Shown: positions 5,209 to 12,232 of the stretch, one piece after another
Layout: the number at the start of each line of letters is the position of its first letter
Position numbering within the stretch: position 1 is the first letter of the stretch
IMG/VR virus record: IMGVR_UViG_3300021168_000045
Span: 1 to 48,165 of that record
Origin: a virus
Strand: one strand, 5' to 3'
DNA: 48,165 bases
Program-made: the position numbers and the translations under genes
Notes under the pieces: model-generated
Seen by the model: only the letters and a program-made list of their open reading frames with translations
Told to the model about the DNA's origin: nothing
Database searches by the model: none

Positions 5209-6357
5209 ATGGAGCTTTCACAACTTACTCCCGAACAACAATCAACAATAACAGCTCTTTCTCTTAAAATGGGATCACTCTCTTTCTACGCTAAATTCAC
5301 TCACGTCGAGACTGGTCCCATTATTACGCAATATTACTTTAAGCCAACTCCAACATCTCAGCTAAACAAGATTATGACTAAAACCGAAGACCTTGCCCTC
5401 TGCGTGGGTGTTGAATCCCTGATAATCCAAAGGCAACTAGATGAAATCTCAATTTCCGTACCCAATCGCGTTCGCACTACGATTAAATTCGATTCCTGTT
5501 TGCAGTGGTTATCAACTGATCCTTCGGCTAATTTGGCAAAACTTCCCTTACTCATGGGTCAAACACCCACAGGTAATAATTTCACTCTTGACTTGGCTAC
5601 ACAACCCCATATTCTTATCGCTGGGAGTACTGGCAGTGGGAAGTCTGTTTTTCTTTCCCAGCTCATCACAAGTTTGGCAGTACAACGAAGTCCCGACGAA
5701 TTAAAGTTAATCTTGGTGGACACGAAACAACTTGATCTCACACTGTTTTCTTCACTCGATCACGTAACAGAGATGGTCGATAAGATCGACCAACTTTACG
5801 ATGTAATGGATGCGCTATTGCGCGAAGTACGTAAACGAACAGAAACTATGAAAGGAATTTGTCGTAATATCGGTGAGTGGAACTCGATGGGGTATGGAAA
5901 GCAGTTTCCATATTATGTTCTTGTAATTGACGAACTCGCTGATGTTATTGGACAAGATAAGGAAAATGCCAAAACAGAAGATAAAGATAGTCGAAGAATC
6001 AGAATTAGCGATTCGATTAAATCTTTGGCACAAATCAGTAGAGCTTCAGGTATCCATATTATCGCGGCAACTCAAAGACCTTCAATCAAAGTTATCGATG
6101 GTGATATTAAAACAAACTTCCCAACAAGAATCAGTTTCAGGCTTCCCACAGGATTTGATTCACGAGTTATATTGGACGAAATCGGAGCTGAATCGTTGCT
6201 TGGAAAGGGTGATTACTTATACAGAACTGCTCAATCAAGTACCACTATCCGTGCCCACGGATCATTCGTAACGATGGAGGATATTGGGTTAGTTTTGAGT
6301 CAGCATGAATATATTAGGGAAAGTTTTAGATTTCAGAGAGAACAAATAAATAAGTGA
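5209..6357 (+). CDS. FtsK/SpoIIIE-type DNA translocase ATPase, 382 aa
   Basis: The α and β motor domains of FtsK are readable end to end. The α-like part is residues 1-110, with Val-Pro-Asn-Arg before the core. Walker A Gly-Ser-Thr-Gly-Ser-Gly-Lys-Ser is at 139-146, Walker B is Val-Leu-Val-Ile-Asp-Glu-Leu-Ala-Asp near 243-251, the Ala-Thr-Gln-Arg-Pro-Ser signature near 286, and Leu-Gly-Lys-Gly-Asp near 340. It lacks the N-terminal membrane helices and the C-terminal γ winged helix that reads KOPS, so it is a soluble minimal motor of about 380 residues. This family pumps double-stranded DNA as a hexamer. It is separate from the terminase, so a second role such as DNA entry, segregation or conflict with host DNA is open. 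Confidence 0.95.
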   Translation: MELSQLTPEQQSTITALSLKMGSLSFYAKFTHVETGPIITQYYFKPTPTSQLNKIMTKTEDLALCVGVESLIIQRQLDEISISVPNRVRTTIKFDSCLQWLSTDPSANLAKLPLLMGQTPTGNNFTLDLATQPHILIAGSTGSGKSVFLSQLITSLAVQRSPDELKLILVDTKQLDLTLFSSLDHVTEMVDKIDQLYDVMDALLREVRKRTETMKGICRNIGEWNSMGYGKQFPYYVLVIDELADVIGQDKENAKTEDKDSRRIRISDSIKSLAQISRASGIHIIAATQRPSIKVIDGDIKTNFPTRISFRLPTGFDSRVILDEIGAESLLGKGDYLYRTAQSSTTIRAHGSFVTMEDIGLVLSQHEYIRESFRFQREQINK

Positions 6358-6382
6358 ATTTTGGCCTTCAGCGCTTCGTAGG

Positions 6383-6442
6383 GTGTCTACAGCGCGTAGA
6401 CGCATTAGGAGCCATCCTCGCCCTATCGACCCGTCCTAGGGC
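6383..6442 (+). repeat. hairpin cluster after the FtsK-like gene
   Basis: In the 228-base gap 6358-6585, GTCTAC (6385-6390) pairs with GTAGAC (6396-6401), extendable by a G-T and a G-C pair, and GCCCTA (6420-6425) pairs with TAGGGC (6437-6442). CCTAGG-type palindromes follow. No T tract follows either stem, so termination is possible but not shown. The rest of the gap is the P3 promoter and leader. Confidence 0.55.
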
Positions 6443-6498
6443 ATCCTAGGCTCAGTGACGGGGGTATCTGATAGCAGAGAAAGACCTTACAAGACACT

Positions 6499-6527
6499 TG
6501 ACAAGGGGGTATACCCCCTGTACCCTA
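6499..6527 (+). promoter_or_regulatory. promoter P3 with perfect palindromic spacer
   Basis: TTGACA (6499-6504), 17 bases, TACCCT (6522-6527). The first 16 spacer bases are the perfect palindrome AGGGGGTATACCCCCT (6505-6520). The -10 box has the same TACyCT form as P2. Expected start is near 6534, about 50 nt before the ATG at 6586, and would transcribe the replication cluster. The symmetric spacer is the best operator candidate of the three promoters. Confidence 0.75.
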
Positions 6528-6585
6528 GGGAGAGTAGCACCCCCTGTCCCAACCGCTAACAAATTATCTAAGGACCAAGACTACC

Positions 6586-6795
6586 ATGTGGACAAAAGAA
6601 ATACCAAAAGAACCGGGGTTTTATTTCTTTAAGGAAGAAGGATATGCGCCTTCAATAGTACAGTTAGAGGCTTCACAATTTTCAAATACTTTAAAAGTAG
6701 TATTCATGGACAATACCCAAATAGAAAAATGGTCTGATTTAAACATTAAGTACTGGCTCCCCGCAATCGAATTCCCCGATAACCATGCCAAGTAA
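6586..6795 (+). CDS. small hypothetical protein, 69 aa
   Basis: The first gene after P3, with AGGA (6571-6574) 11 bases before the ATG. The pattern Trp-x3-Ile-Pro-x-Glu-Pro-Gly-Phe-Tyr near the N-terminus, a central β region and Tyr-Trp-Leu-Pro-Ala near the end resembles short phage proteins of the general DUF551-like style, which are predicted β folds of unknown role. There are no cysteines or membrane segments. It overlaps the next gene by 11 bases. Confidence 0.7.
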   Translation: MWTKEIPKEPGFYFFKEEGYAPSIVQLEASQFSNTLKVVFMDNTQIEKWSDLNIKYWLPAIEFPDNHAK

Positions 6796-6997
6796 AAAGA
6801 CCGACATTCTCTCAATTCGCATCAACGCATTCCATCGAATGATGCTACGAGTACATCCATACAAAGAAAACTCCGGTGTACTCGTAAGATTACTCTTGGA
6901 TGCTTTTTTCAAGGATGAACTTCCATTAGTCAAGATGAAGTTTATGCAAGAAGTTAATAGAAAGAACACAAATCTCAAACTAAAGAAAGGTGCGTAA
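6785..6997 (+). CDS. possible ribbon-helix-helix protein, 70 aa
   Basis: Residues 8-14 (Ile-Leu-Ser-Ile-Arg-Ile-Asn) could be the β-strand of a ribbon-helix-helix fold. Two helices around 15-24 and 30-43 and a basic tail (Lys-Lys-Gly-Ala) would follow. The size and charge suit a small DNA-binding regulator, and no other candidate transcription factor is obvious in the genome apart from the small terminase. The conserved turn is not clear, so this is a structural guess. If right, it could be one of the proteins that read the palindromic promoter spacers. Confidence 0.6.
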   Translation: MPSKKTDILSIRINAFHRMMLRVHPYKENSGVLVRLLLDAFFKDELPLVKMKFMQEVNRKNTNLKLKKGA

Positions 6998-6999
6998 AA

Positions 7000-7683
7000 G
7001 TGTCCGATGACATTAACATCAACGGATCGAAAGTTGTTAGCGAAGATAACAGCGGTACACTGGGCGAGGTGTCTCAGGCACCAAAAGAACAACGAAAATT
7101 ATGCGAAGTCTGTATTGAAGATAACCTTATTTCAAAAGTTGGCATCATTCGTTGTGAGAGATGCCATGAATCATTTTGTATACACTTCGCTTCTAGTATT
7201 GATCCTCAGTCTTGTTGCTTCTGCTTACATGATGTATCGGTGACGGTGGATACAATCCATAAAACTACTGAACACTACAACGAAGAAACTGATACAGTTA
7301 CAACGAAAACGAGAAAAGCTAAAAGCATAAAACTCGGTGGAATGCATTGGCTTTTTGTACAACGTAAAATTCGTGATCTCTCCGATGCCGAACTCGAAGT
7401 CGCAATCGAATACCACCACGCAATACACGATGGGATGATTCTTGAACGTGACCAGCGAAGAATCGAACACTTCCATCGTAACGCCGGGAAGAAATTCGTT
7501 CCACCAACTTCTGTTACTTCTGGAACTGAAACTACCGAGACGGTTATAACCAAAAAGACCCGTACAACCAAGATCAAAACTCCCAATGCACCAGAGATTA
7601 ACGCTACTGCGGTGTTGCAGTCGTTGTTGAAGAGTGGGATGAGTTTAGAGCAAATAGCTAAAATGATTGCGGGGAAGAAATGA
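7000..7683 (+). CDS. Cys-rich N-terminal zinc module protein, 227 aa
   Basis: GTG start at 7000, with AAAGAAAGG upstream. Residues 34-78 hold eight cysteines: Cys-Glu-Val-Cys, Cys-Glu-Arg-Cys-His, Phe-Cys-Ile-His, then Cys-Cys-Phe-Cys. This spacing fits a RING- or treble-clef-like two-zinc module. A Thr/Lys-rich linker follows (90-110), then a charged helix with His residues (115-160), a second Thr/Lys-rich linker, and a C-terminal helix (205-227). I recognise no family. The modular look suggests a nucleic-acid or protein adaptor. It overlaps the following small gene as ATGA. Confidence 0.8.
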   Translation: MSDDININGSKVVSEDNSGTLGEVSQAPKEQRKLCEVCIEDNLISKVGIIRCERCHESFCIHFASSIDPQSCCFCLHDVSVTVDTIHKTTEHYNEETDTVTTKTRKAKSIKLGGMHWLFVQRKIRDLSDAELEVAIEYHHAIHDGMILERDQRRIEHFHRNAGKKFVPPTSVTSGTETTETVITKKTRTTKIKTPNAPEINATAVLQSLLKSGMSLEQIAKMIAGKK

Positions 7684-7850
7684 GAAATCCTCGATTGACA
7701 AATGGTCTTGGTTATGATCTTTTTAAACTCCCCATCAACGAACTAACTCTCGAACAAAGAGTCCAAGTTCTAGAAATCCGAGTCGATACTTTAATGATCC
7801 TACTGGATGATCCTAATGTTCCGAAAGATAAACCAACAGACACCATTTAA
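7680..7850 (+). CDS. small coiled-coil-like protein, 56 aa
   Basis: The ATG at 7680 overlaps the previous stop (ATGA), and the frame runs 56 codons to TAA 7848. After a polar N-terminus, residues 20-45 form a Leu/Val/Ile heptad-like helix (Leu-Thr-Leu-Glu-Gln-Arg-Val-Gln-Val-Leu-Glu), so a short coiled coil is likely. No family recognised. The coupled start and clean frame support it. Confidence 0.6.
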   Translation: MRNPRLTNGLGYDLFKLPINELTLEQRVQVLEIRVDTLMILLDDPNVPKDKPTDTI

Positions 7851-7989
7851 ATGCGGGCATCAACGAACAGAAGAAAATACCTATACACAAACAGTACGAC
7901 GTTGCAAATGTTGTTGGAAAGAACATATGAAGTTAAAGATGCGAACCAGAAAGGCAAAAGATGAGAACAAAAGAAGAAATGATCTTTGA
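7807..7989 (+). CDS. HNH-associated zinc motif protein, 60 aa
   Basis: Residues 15-40 read Cys-Gly-His-x5-Glu-Asn-Thr-Tyr, then Cys-Lys-Cys-Cys, followed by a basic tail. This matches the C-terminal zinc motif of the HNH endonuclease at 13348-13797 (Gly-His-x4-Glu-Asn-Thr-Tyr, Cys-Lys-Ile-Cys), but the HNH catalytic part is absent. It may be a remnant of a homing endonuclease or a free DNA-binding zinc protein. It overlaps the previous frame by 44 bases and the nuclease gene by 29. The start could also be the ATG at 7816. Confidence 0.6.
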   Translation: MILMFRKINQQTPFKCGHQRTEENTYTQTVRRCKCCWKEHMKLKMRTRKAKDENKRRNDL

Positions 7990-8983
7990 TTGGGCTGAGA
8001 AATTACATTGGATTAAGCTCGACGCTAATGGAACACCGGAGTTCTATTTAGACAACCACATGATGCAAACTTTCCGCGCTTGTGAAGCTAAGTTCTGGCA
8101 TGAGTTCGTAGAAGGATGGAGTGGATCAGGGAGAGTCTGGTTCTTAGACTTTGGAATTATAACTCATAAATGCATCGAACAATATTACCTCGACCGAAAG
8201 AAACCCGGCTTTGATATCTTCCAATGGGCAGGTGCTTATGCACGTTCGGAGTGGGATAAACTCGACATGGATGGTGAGTACAGTACGCATCCTGATTATA
8301 CTAAACTGGGTGGTTTTGGTGGTTTTGCTGCAATGTTATGTCAATACGCACAACATTTCAACGCTGAGAATGAGCGGTTTCGAGTTATTGGCGCTGAGTT
8401 GTATTTCGGTAAGTCTAAAGAAGTCCCACTTCTCGACAATCATCTCGCTTTCGAGTTTGCTCCTTTTAGGCTGTATCTTAGTGGGAAGATTGATCTTTTG
8501 GTAGATGATGGACATTCCATAGGACCGATGGATCACAAAACAGCTCGTGATTTTAGAGGCGGTAATCCAATGGCCAGTTATGAAGTACAAGAAGGGATGA
8601 CTGGTTATGTTTTTGCGGCAAAGAAGATAATTGAAAATATCCAAGGAATCGATCGTAAACCTTGCAATAAAATTTGGATGAATTTTATCCAAGTTAAAGG
8701 CGAGAAAGTTCTTGGGGATCGCTTCAAGCGTATGCCTTTGTATAAGTCAGATGCAGAGTTGGAAGATTATCGACTAAGAATGATCTCGACAGTTTCGAGA
8801 ATCTACCAACTTTTAACTAATCCAGAACTCAAACCTAATTGGAACACGATGATGTGTAACAATTATATGCACAATACTTGCGCATTTCAAGCTGTACATC
8901 GACAGAAAGATGCACAATCACAGTTATTGGTGCTTCAAAGTCAGTTCGTGAAAAAAGAAATTTGGAATCCGGAGAAGATATAA
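7961..8983 (+). CDS. PD-(D/E)XK nuclease, RecB/Cas4-like, 340 aa
   Basis: RecB-family nuclease motifs in order: His69 in Ile-Thr-His-Lys, Asp178 in Gly-Lys-Ile-Asp, Asp191-His-Lys193 as the D-x-K pair, and Gln210-x5-Tyr216 as the QxxxY-type motif. An N-terminal Arg-Ala-Cys-Glu (39-42) and C-terminal cysteines occur, but not the clear four-cysteine iron-sulfur set of Cas4. Phages use such nucleases for end resection in recombination. It lies 570 bases before a Sak4-like ATPase, and together they could form a recombination pair. The stop overlaps the next start as TAATG. Confidence 0.9.
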   Translation: MRTKEEMIFDWAEKLHWIKLDANGTPEFYLDNHMMQTFRACEAKFWHEFVEGWSGSGRVWFLDFGIITHKCIEQYYLDRKKPGFDIFQWAGAYARSEWDKLDMDGEYSTHPDYTKLGGFGGFAAMLCQYAQHFNAENERFRVIGAELYFGKSKEVPLLDNHLAFEFAPFRLYLSGKIDLLVDDGHSIGPMDHKTARDFRGGNPMASYEVQEGMTGYVFAAKKIIENIQGIDRKPCNKIWMNFIQVKGEKVLGDRFKRMPLYKSDAELEDYRLRMISTVSRIYQLLTNPELKPNWNTMMCNNYMHNTCAFQAVHRQKDAQSQLLVLQSQFVKKEIWNPEKI

Positions 8984-9198
8984 TGACCACTTTTGACTTC
9001 CAATCCGTACTCCCCGATAACAATTTTAAATGTGACACAATGCTCCCAAACCAAATGCAATGTCCACGGAAGGTAACACGAATCCTAAACAATCAAACTC
9101 TTTGTGAGGGACATTTTCAGGTTCAACTACAAACCTATAACGAACAAGTAAGGTTAGAAGAAATTAAAACTGAAGTACCACCGGAGACGGTACAATGA
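8983..9198 (+). CDS. small zinc-binding protein, 71 aa
   Basis: Start ATG 8983 overlaps the nuclease stop (TAATG). Residues 17-43 hold Cys-Asp, Gln-Cys-Pro-Arg-Lys and Leu-Cys-Glu-Gly-His, a three-Cys one-His pattern for one zinc. The C-terminal half is a charged helix. A similar Cys-x2-His arrangement is seen in the 62-aa protein at 11580. No family recognised. Confidence 0.7.
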   Translation: MTTFDFQSVLPDNNFKCDTMLPNQMQCPRKVTRILNNQTLCEGHFQVQLQTYNEQVRLEEIKTEVPPETVQ

Positions 9199-9380
9199 CT
9201 TGTAAACTTCATGCAAATCTTGAAGAATGTACTAGAGCTGAACAAATACATCCAGGAATGGGTTGCGTTGGATGTGGTGCAAAGAGAAATTTTGCAGTTA
9301 TAGATTGTATTCATTATTTAGACGTTGTATGTTGTATTTGTGGTACAGTGAAGAGGTTAATGAAAGATGTTCATGCATGA
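9195..9380 (+). CDS. small Cys-rich protein, 61 aa
   Basis: Nine cysteines in 61 residues, including Cys-Val-Gly-Cys-Gly-Ala-Lys at 24-30 and Cys-Cys-Ile-Cys-Gly near 46-50, which together make a zinc ribbon. The early Cys-Lys-Leu-His could add a second site. It overlaps both neighbours through ATGA junctions. Likely a zinc-bound small adaptor; role unknown. Confidence 0.75.
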   Translation: MTCKLHANLEECTRAEQIHPGMGCVGCGAKRNFAVIDCIHYLDVVCCICGTVKRLMKDVHA

Positions 9381-9544
9381 AACGCTATCTAATCTATCGC
9401 AAAGCAGTTAAAGCTCTTAACGAAAACGAAGACATACTCATAACCAACAAATTCACCGAAAAAATCGCACAGGATTGGATTGACTCGCAGAAGAATCAGA
9501 TGTTTAAACCGGAGCAGTATTACATTAAGACAATCGAAATCTAA
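9377..9544 (+). CDS. small hypothetical protein, 55 aa
   Basis: The ATG at 9377 overlaps the previous TGA. The protein is basic and mostly helical (Tyr-Leu-Ile-Tyr-Arg-Lys-Ala-Val near the N-terminus), with a likely helix across residues 25-37. No motif recognised. A longer upstream reading would sit on the previous gene and is rejected. Confidence 0.65.
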   Translation: MKRYLIYRKAVKALNENEDILITNKFTEKIAQDWIDSQKNQMFKPEQYYIKTIEI

Positions 9545-9549
9545 ATCAA

Positions 9550-10374
9550 ATGACCGAATCTATAACTATAGCTAAAGAAGAAAATCCCTTCGCAGGCTTA
9601 AGTGGTAAGCCTGCATCGTCAATTCAAGCAACACAGCGATTGAAGATAGCGCTTGTTGGAAAGCAAAAATCAGGCAAATCATGGTTCGCGTGTACTGCTC
9701 CAGGGCGGATTCAATATTACGATTTCGATGATCGAGCAGAATCGATTGAAACACACGCAAACAAAGCTAACATCAATATCGTAACACTTCGTGATATTGA
9801 TCAAAGTAAGCCAACTTCGTTAAAAACCATAGAAAGCGATTTGAGTACGCTGAAATATGCTAAACAGAATGGTAAATCTATTCCTGATACTTTCGTGTTT
9901 GATTCTGTCACTTTTTTAAAGCAGTGTATGGAGAACGAGTTAATTTCCCAATCCCCAACATTGGGTCGTGGATTAAAACTTAGTCCAACAAGAACACTCA
10001 AGATTGGTGCTGGGTGGGATATTGTTAATGGAGTTGTGGGGTACTTACAGTATTTGATCTCAGAATTTAGTCAACTCGGTAACATAATTTTCGTATTCCA
10101 CGAACGCCCGGAGAAAGACTACACAGAATCCACACCAACTACAACGAAGTATACCGACCAGTATACCGTTGATCCGCAGTATCTTGCGAAGACTTTATCG
10201 GTTTTTAATGAAGTCTACAGGATTAAGATAGACGCTTCCAACAACTATGTTGTTACTTGCAAGGCTTGTTATGAATTTACGGCATCGACGACTTTAATGA
10301 TTGATGCAACGGAAAAACCGGATATTATGGCTTTGATAGCGAAACATAAACAAAGGACACAAAATCAAAAATGA
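9550..10374 (+). CDS. Sak4-like (AAA_24) RecA-type ATPase, 274 aa
   Basis: A RecA-fold nucleotide-binding protein of the phage AAA_24 type. Walker A Gly-Lys-Gln-Lys-Ser-Gly-Lys-Ser is at 37-44, a β-strand ends in Tyr-Tyr-Asp-Phe-Asp-Asp at 56-61 (the usual position of this family's second acidic motif), and the Walker B-like Phe-Val-Phe-Asp-Ser is near 118-122. Length matches the family. Sak4 proteins are single-strand annealing recombinases that work with a phage SSB. The candidate SSB lies one gene downstream, and a PD-(D/E)XK nuclease lies upstream. Confidence 0.85.
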   Translation: MTESITIAKEENPFAGLSGKPASSIQATQRLKIALVGKQKSGKSWFACTAPGRIQYYDFDDRAESIETHANKANINIVTLRDIDQSKPTSLKTIESDLSTLKYAKQNGKSIPDTFVFDSVTFLKQCMENELISQSPTLGRGLKLSPTRTLKIGAGWDIVNGVVGYLQYLISEFSQLGNIIFVFHERPEKDYTESTPTTTKYTDQYTVDPQYLAKTLSVFNEVYRIKIDASNNYVVTCKACYEFTASTTLMIDATEKPDIMALIAKHKQRTQNQK

Positions 10375-10709
10375 GAATGTATACGGTAAGGCTTAAGAAT
10401 GGAAATCAACATTATGTGAAAGCTGAAGGTCTTGATTCTTATCAAGGGTATAAATTTTATGCTTGGTCCGGAACGCAAGTAGTGGTTGCTGTATTTGGAA
10501 TAGAAATTGTTGATTTTGTTACTTCTGAAGAATGGATTGAACCTAAACCGTATCAACCTGAAGCATTGACACTTACTAGTCAGACATCTGAGAAGATGTT
10601 GAAAAATGATGTATATAAACTAACAGCAAAACCAAAGATAATTCCATGGGATAAAGTTAAGAAAACACCAACTAAAACAAAAACTGCAAAGAAAAGGACA
10701 ACTAAATAA
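10371..10709 (+). CDS. hypothetical protein with Lys-rich tail, 112 aa
   Basis: ATGA overlap with the Sak4-like gene. Residues 1-50 form a β-rich module (Tyr-Thr-Val-Arg-Leu-Lys-Asn-Gly, Val-Val-Val-Ala-Val-Phe). The last 25 residues are a Lys/Thr tail, which would bind nucleic acid non-specifically. Its position between the recombinase and the putative ssDNA-binding protein suggests an accessory role in recombination. Confidence 0.7.
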   Translation: MRMYTVRLKNGNQHYVKAEGLDSYQGYKFYAWSGTQVVVAVFGIEIVDFVTSEEWIEPKPYQPEALTLTSQTSEKMLKNDVYKLTAKPKIIPWDKVKKTPTKTKTAKKRTTK

Positions 10710-10710
10710 A

Positions 10711-11235
10711 ATGGCATTCAAAATGGGAGTATCCGCGGAACAGCTTGAAGGAATCCAACCAGTTTCTTCAGGCATTTACGAAGTATTGTTTCTCACATTT
10801 AACCCGAAACTAAGCAAAGAAGCGAATCAGATCACTGGGAATCACTCAATTAACCTAAACGCCAAAGTCAAGATCCTTGGTCATCCAGAATTTGAAACGG
10901 ATCGGTTTCTTTTCGCACCACTAAACGAAGGAGCGCGCTGGATTTGGAATGATTTTGTACATAGTTTTGGATTGGAAATGGACGATCAACTTGGTCCAGA
11001 ACCTTCGATTCCGGGGATTTTCGACGCTGATCCAACAATTTTCCGTCAAGATGATCCTACGACTTGGAGATATGCTGGCCCGCTAACGTCGAAGGTTGCA
11101 CAGTGGGAAGTTTCGGTTGGGGAGTATAAGAGTAAACCAAGTCAAGAACTGCGGCAGTTTATTTGTTCTGTTCCTGATTGTGCTACAAAGTTCCCGAAGA
11201 TCACACACTCGAAGGATATGAAGAGGAAGGGATAG
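10711..11235 (+). CDS. DUF669-like candidate ssDNA-binding protein, 174 aa
   Basis: The layout matches short phage proteins found beside Sak4/AAA_24 ATPases. An N-terminal Ile-Gln-Pro-Val-x3-Gly-Ile-Tyr turn leads into β-strands with Asn-Leu-Asn-Ala-Lys-Val, then His-Pro-Glu-Phe, then a Pro-rich middle, and a C-terminal Val-Gly-Glu-Tyr. It ends with Cys-Ser-Val-Pro-Asp-Cys. I recall this as a DUF669-type protein with an OB-like β core, a proposed ssDNA binder. The assignment rests on gene order and the β pattern, not on a catalytic motif. Confidence 0.65.
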   Translation: MAFKMGVSAEQLEGIQPVSSGIYEVLFLTFNPKLSKEANQITGNHSINLNAKVKILGHPEFETDRFLFAPLNEGARWIWNDFVHSFGLEMDDQLGPEPSIPGIFDADPTIFRQDDPTTWRYAGPLTSKVAQWEVSVGEYKSKPSQELRQFICSVPDCATKFPKITHSKDMKRKG

Positions 11236-11240
11236 ATTAG

Positions 11241-11576
11241 ATGCTTAAGCAAATTTTTCATTATGACGATCATCCAATCGATTCTCAACTTCCTGCGTGT
11301 CACGATATGGATAAAATCATTGTAACTCTTGAAGATGGAGAGTATATTTTTGAAAATTCAAGAATCTACTCTCTAATTAAAATCCAGACCAAGAAGAAAG
11401 ATACAGTCGATGAGTATCGAGATATTAATAAACTTGATATTGAAAAGGCTTATCTTGATTTTGGTAATGGTACACAAATTGCACCCGGAGTACAACTTTG
11501 TAAGTGTGAAATGGTAGAACTTGAAGGTTATGTAAAAGCTAGAGAAGAACATCTTGCAAAATCAATTGCTGAGTAA
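11241..11576 (+). CDS. hypothetical protein, 111 aa
   Basis: Starts five bases after the previous stop. It is an acidic protein with predicted β-strands around 25-50 (Ile-Ile-Val-Thr-Leu-Glu-Asp-Gly) and a C-terminal helix (90-111). A Cys-Lys-Cys pair occurs at about 87-89. Family not recognised; it sits in the replication and recombination operon. Confidence 0.7.
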   Translation: MLKQIFHYDDHPIDSQLPACHDMDKIIVTLEDGEYIFENSRIYSLIKIQTKKKDTVDEYRDINKLDIEKAYLDFGNGTQIAPGVQLCKCEMVELEGYVKAREEHLAKSIAE

Positions 11577-11579
11577 TTA

Positions 11580-11768
11580 ATGAACAGTTTGACTTGTAAC
11601 TTTACTAATTCAAACGGTAAGCGCTGCCAAGTTAACGCTCGGTGGCGCTTACATTTTTCTATCGATCATCCTTTTGATCATCATGATTGTTGTGAGGAGC
11701 ATATGAGTGAGTATCATGGGTATTGTTGGAAACAGGAGATTTATTGGGAAAGTGAGAGTGTAAAATGA
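11580..11768 (+). CDS. small Cys/His-rich protein, 62 aa
   Basis: Ligand pattern: Cys6, Cys16, His-Pro and His-His in the middle, Cys-Cys-Glu-Glu-His near 37-41 and Cys near 48. This probably makes one zinc site like that of the 71-aa protein at 8983. Trp-Arg-Leu-His-Phe gives a central β-strand. The stop overlaps the next ATG (ATGA). Confidence 0.7.
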   Translation: MNSLTCNFTNSNGKRCQVNARWRLHFSIDHPFDHHDCCEEHMSEYHGYCWKQEIYWESESVK

Positions 11769-12142
11769 GCGACGAGCAGAAGGGCGCGGGTCTCAAGTAT
11801 ATCTTTCCCACTGTGGGTGGCAGCGATGTGTTCGTATCGCACGAAGATTACGCCGCCCTCGAACAGTCCCTGCGCGAGCGGGATAAGACCATCGCGGAGT
11901 TCCAGCATATAGTTAGCGTTGTTCGTGAGCAACGCCGGATTCTTCAAGAAATGACTATGAAGAAGGTTACAGACTTGCAGGCCGAAAACCAGAAGCTGCG
12001 GGAGTTGGTGCAGCGGCAGCGTAACGCCATTGGCGAGATACGCAGCGGTTGGATTATACGGCAGCAGCTTGCTGAGTTTGACGAAGCATACGGCGAGCTG
12101 ATCCGCATCGCCGACGCACTGGAGAAGAAGGAGCCAAAATGA
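11765..12142 (+). CDS. coiled-coil protein, G+C-rich gene, 125 aa
   Basis: Residues 25-85 form a long charged helix with heptad-like Leu, Ile and Val spacing and many Glu, Arg and Gln; a second helix spans 95-120. No family recognised. The gene's codons favour G or C in the third position (GCC, CTC, CTG, CGC), unlike the A/T-ending codons of the genes on both sides. This suggests recent transfer from a G+C-richer source. The ATGA junctions at both ends show that it is fitted into the operon. Confidence 0.75.
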   Translation: MSDEQKGAGLKYIFPTVGGSDVFVSHEDYAALEQSLRERDKTIAEFQHIVSVVREQRRILQEMTMKKVTDLQAENQKLRELVQRQRNAIGEIRSGWIIRQQLAEFDEAYGELIRIADALEKKEPK

Positions 12143-12228
12143 ACGAACAACTAATGTTAAAACTAGCAGTAGGTACGATAGCGGGGTCGTTGTTGTTAAT
12201 TGTAATGATTTTAGTTATTTCAATCTAA
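12139..12228 (+). CDS. 29-aa single-helix membrane peptide
   Basis: An ATGA overlap starts a 29-codon frame ending at TAA 12226. After seven polar residues the chain is one uninterrupted hydrophobic helix (Leu-Ala-Val-Gly-Thr-Ile-Ala-Gly-Ser-Leu-Leu-Leu-Ile-Val-Met-Ile-Leu-Val). It fits a one-pass membrane peptide. Possible roles include a lysis regulator or an inhibitor of a host membrane protein; none is shown. Confidence 0.55.
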   Translation: MNEQLMLKLAVGTIAGSLLLIVMILVISI

Positions 12229-12232
12229 TCCT

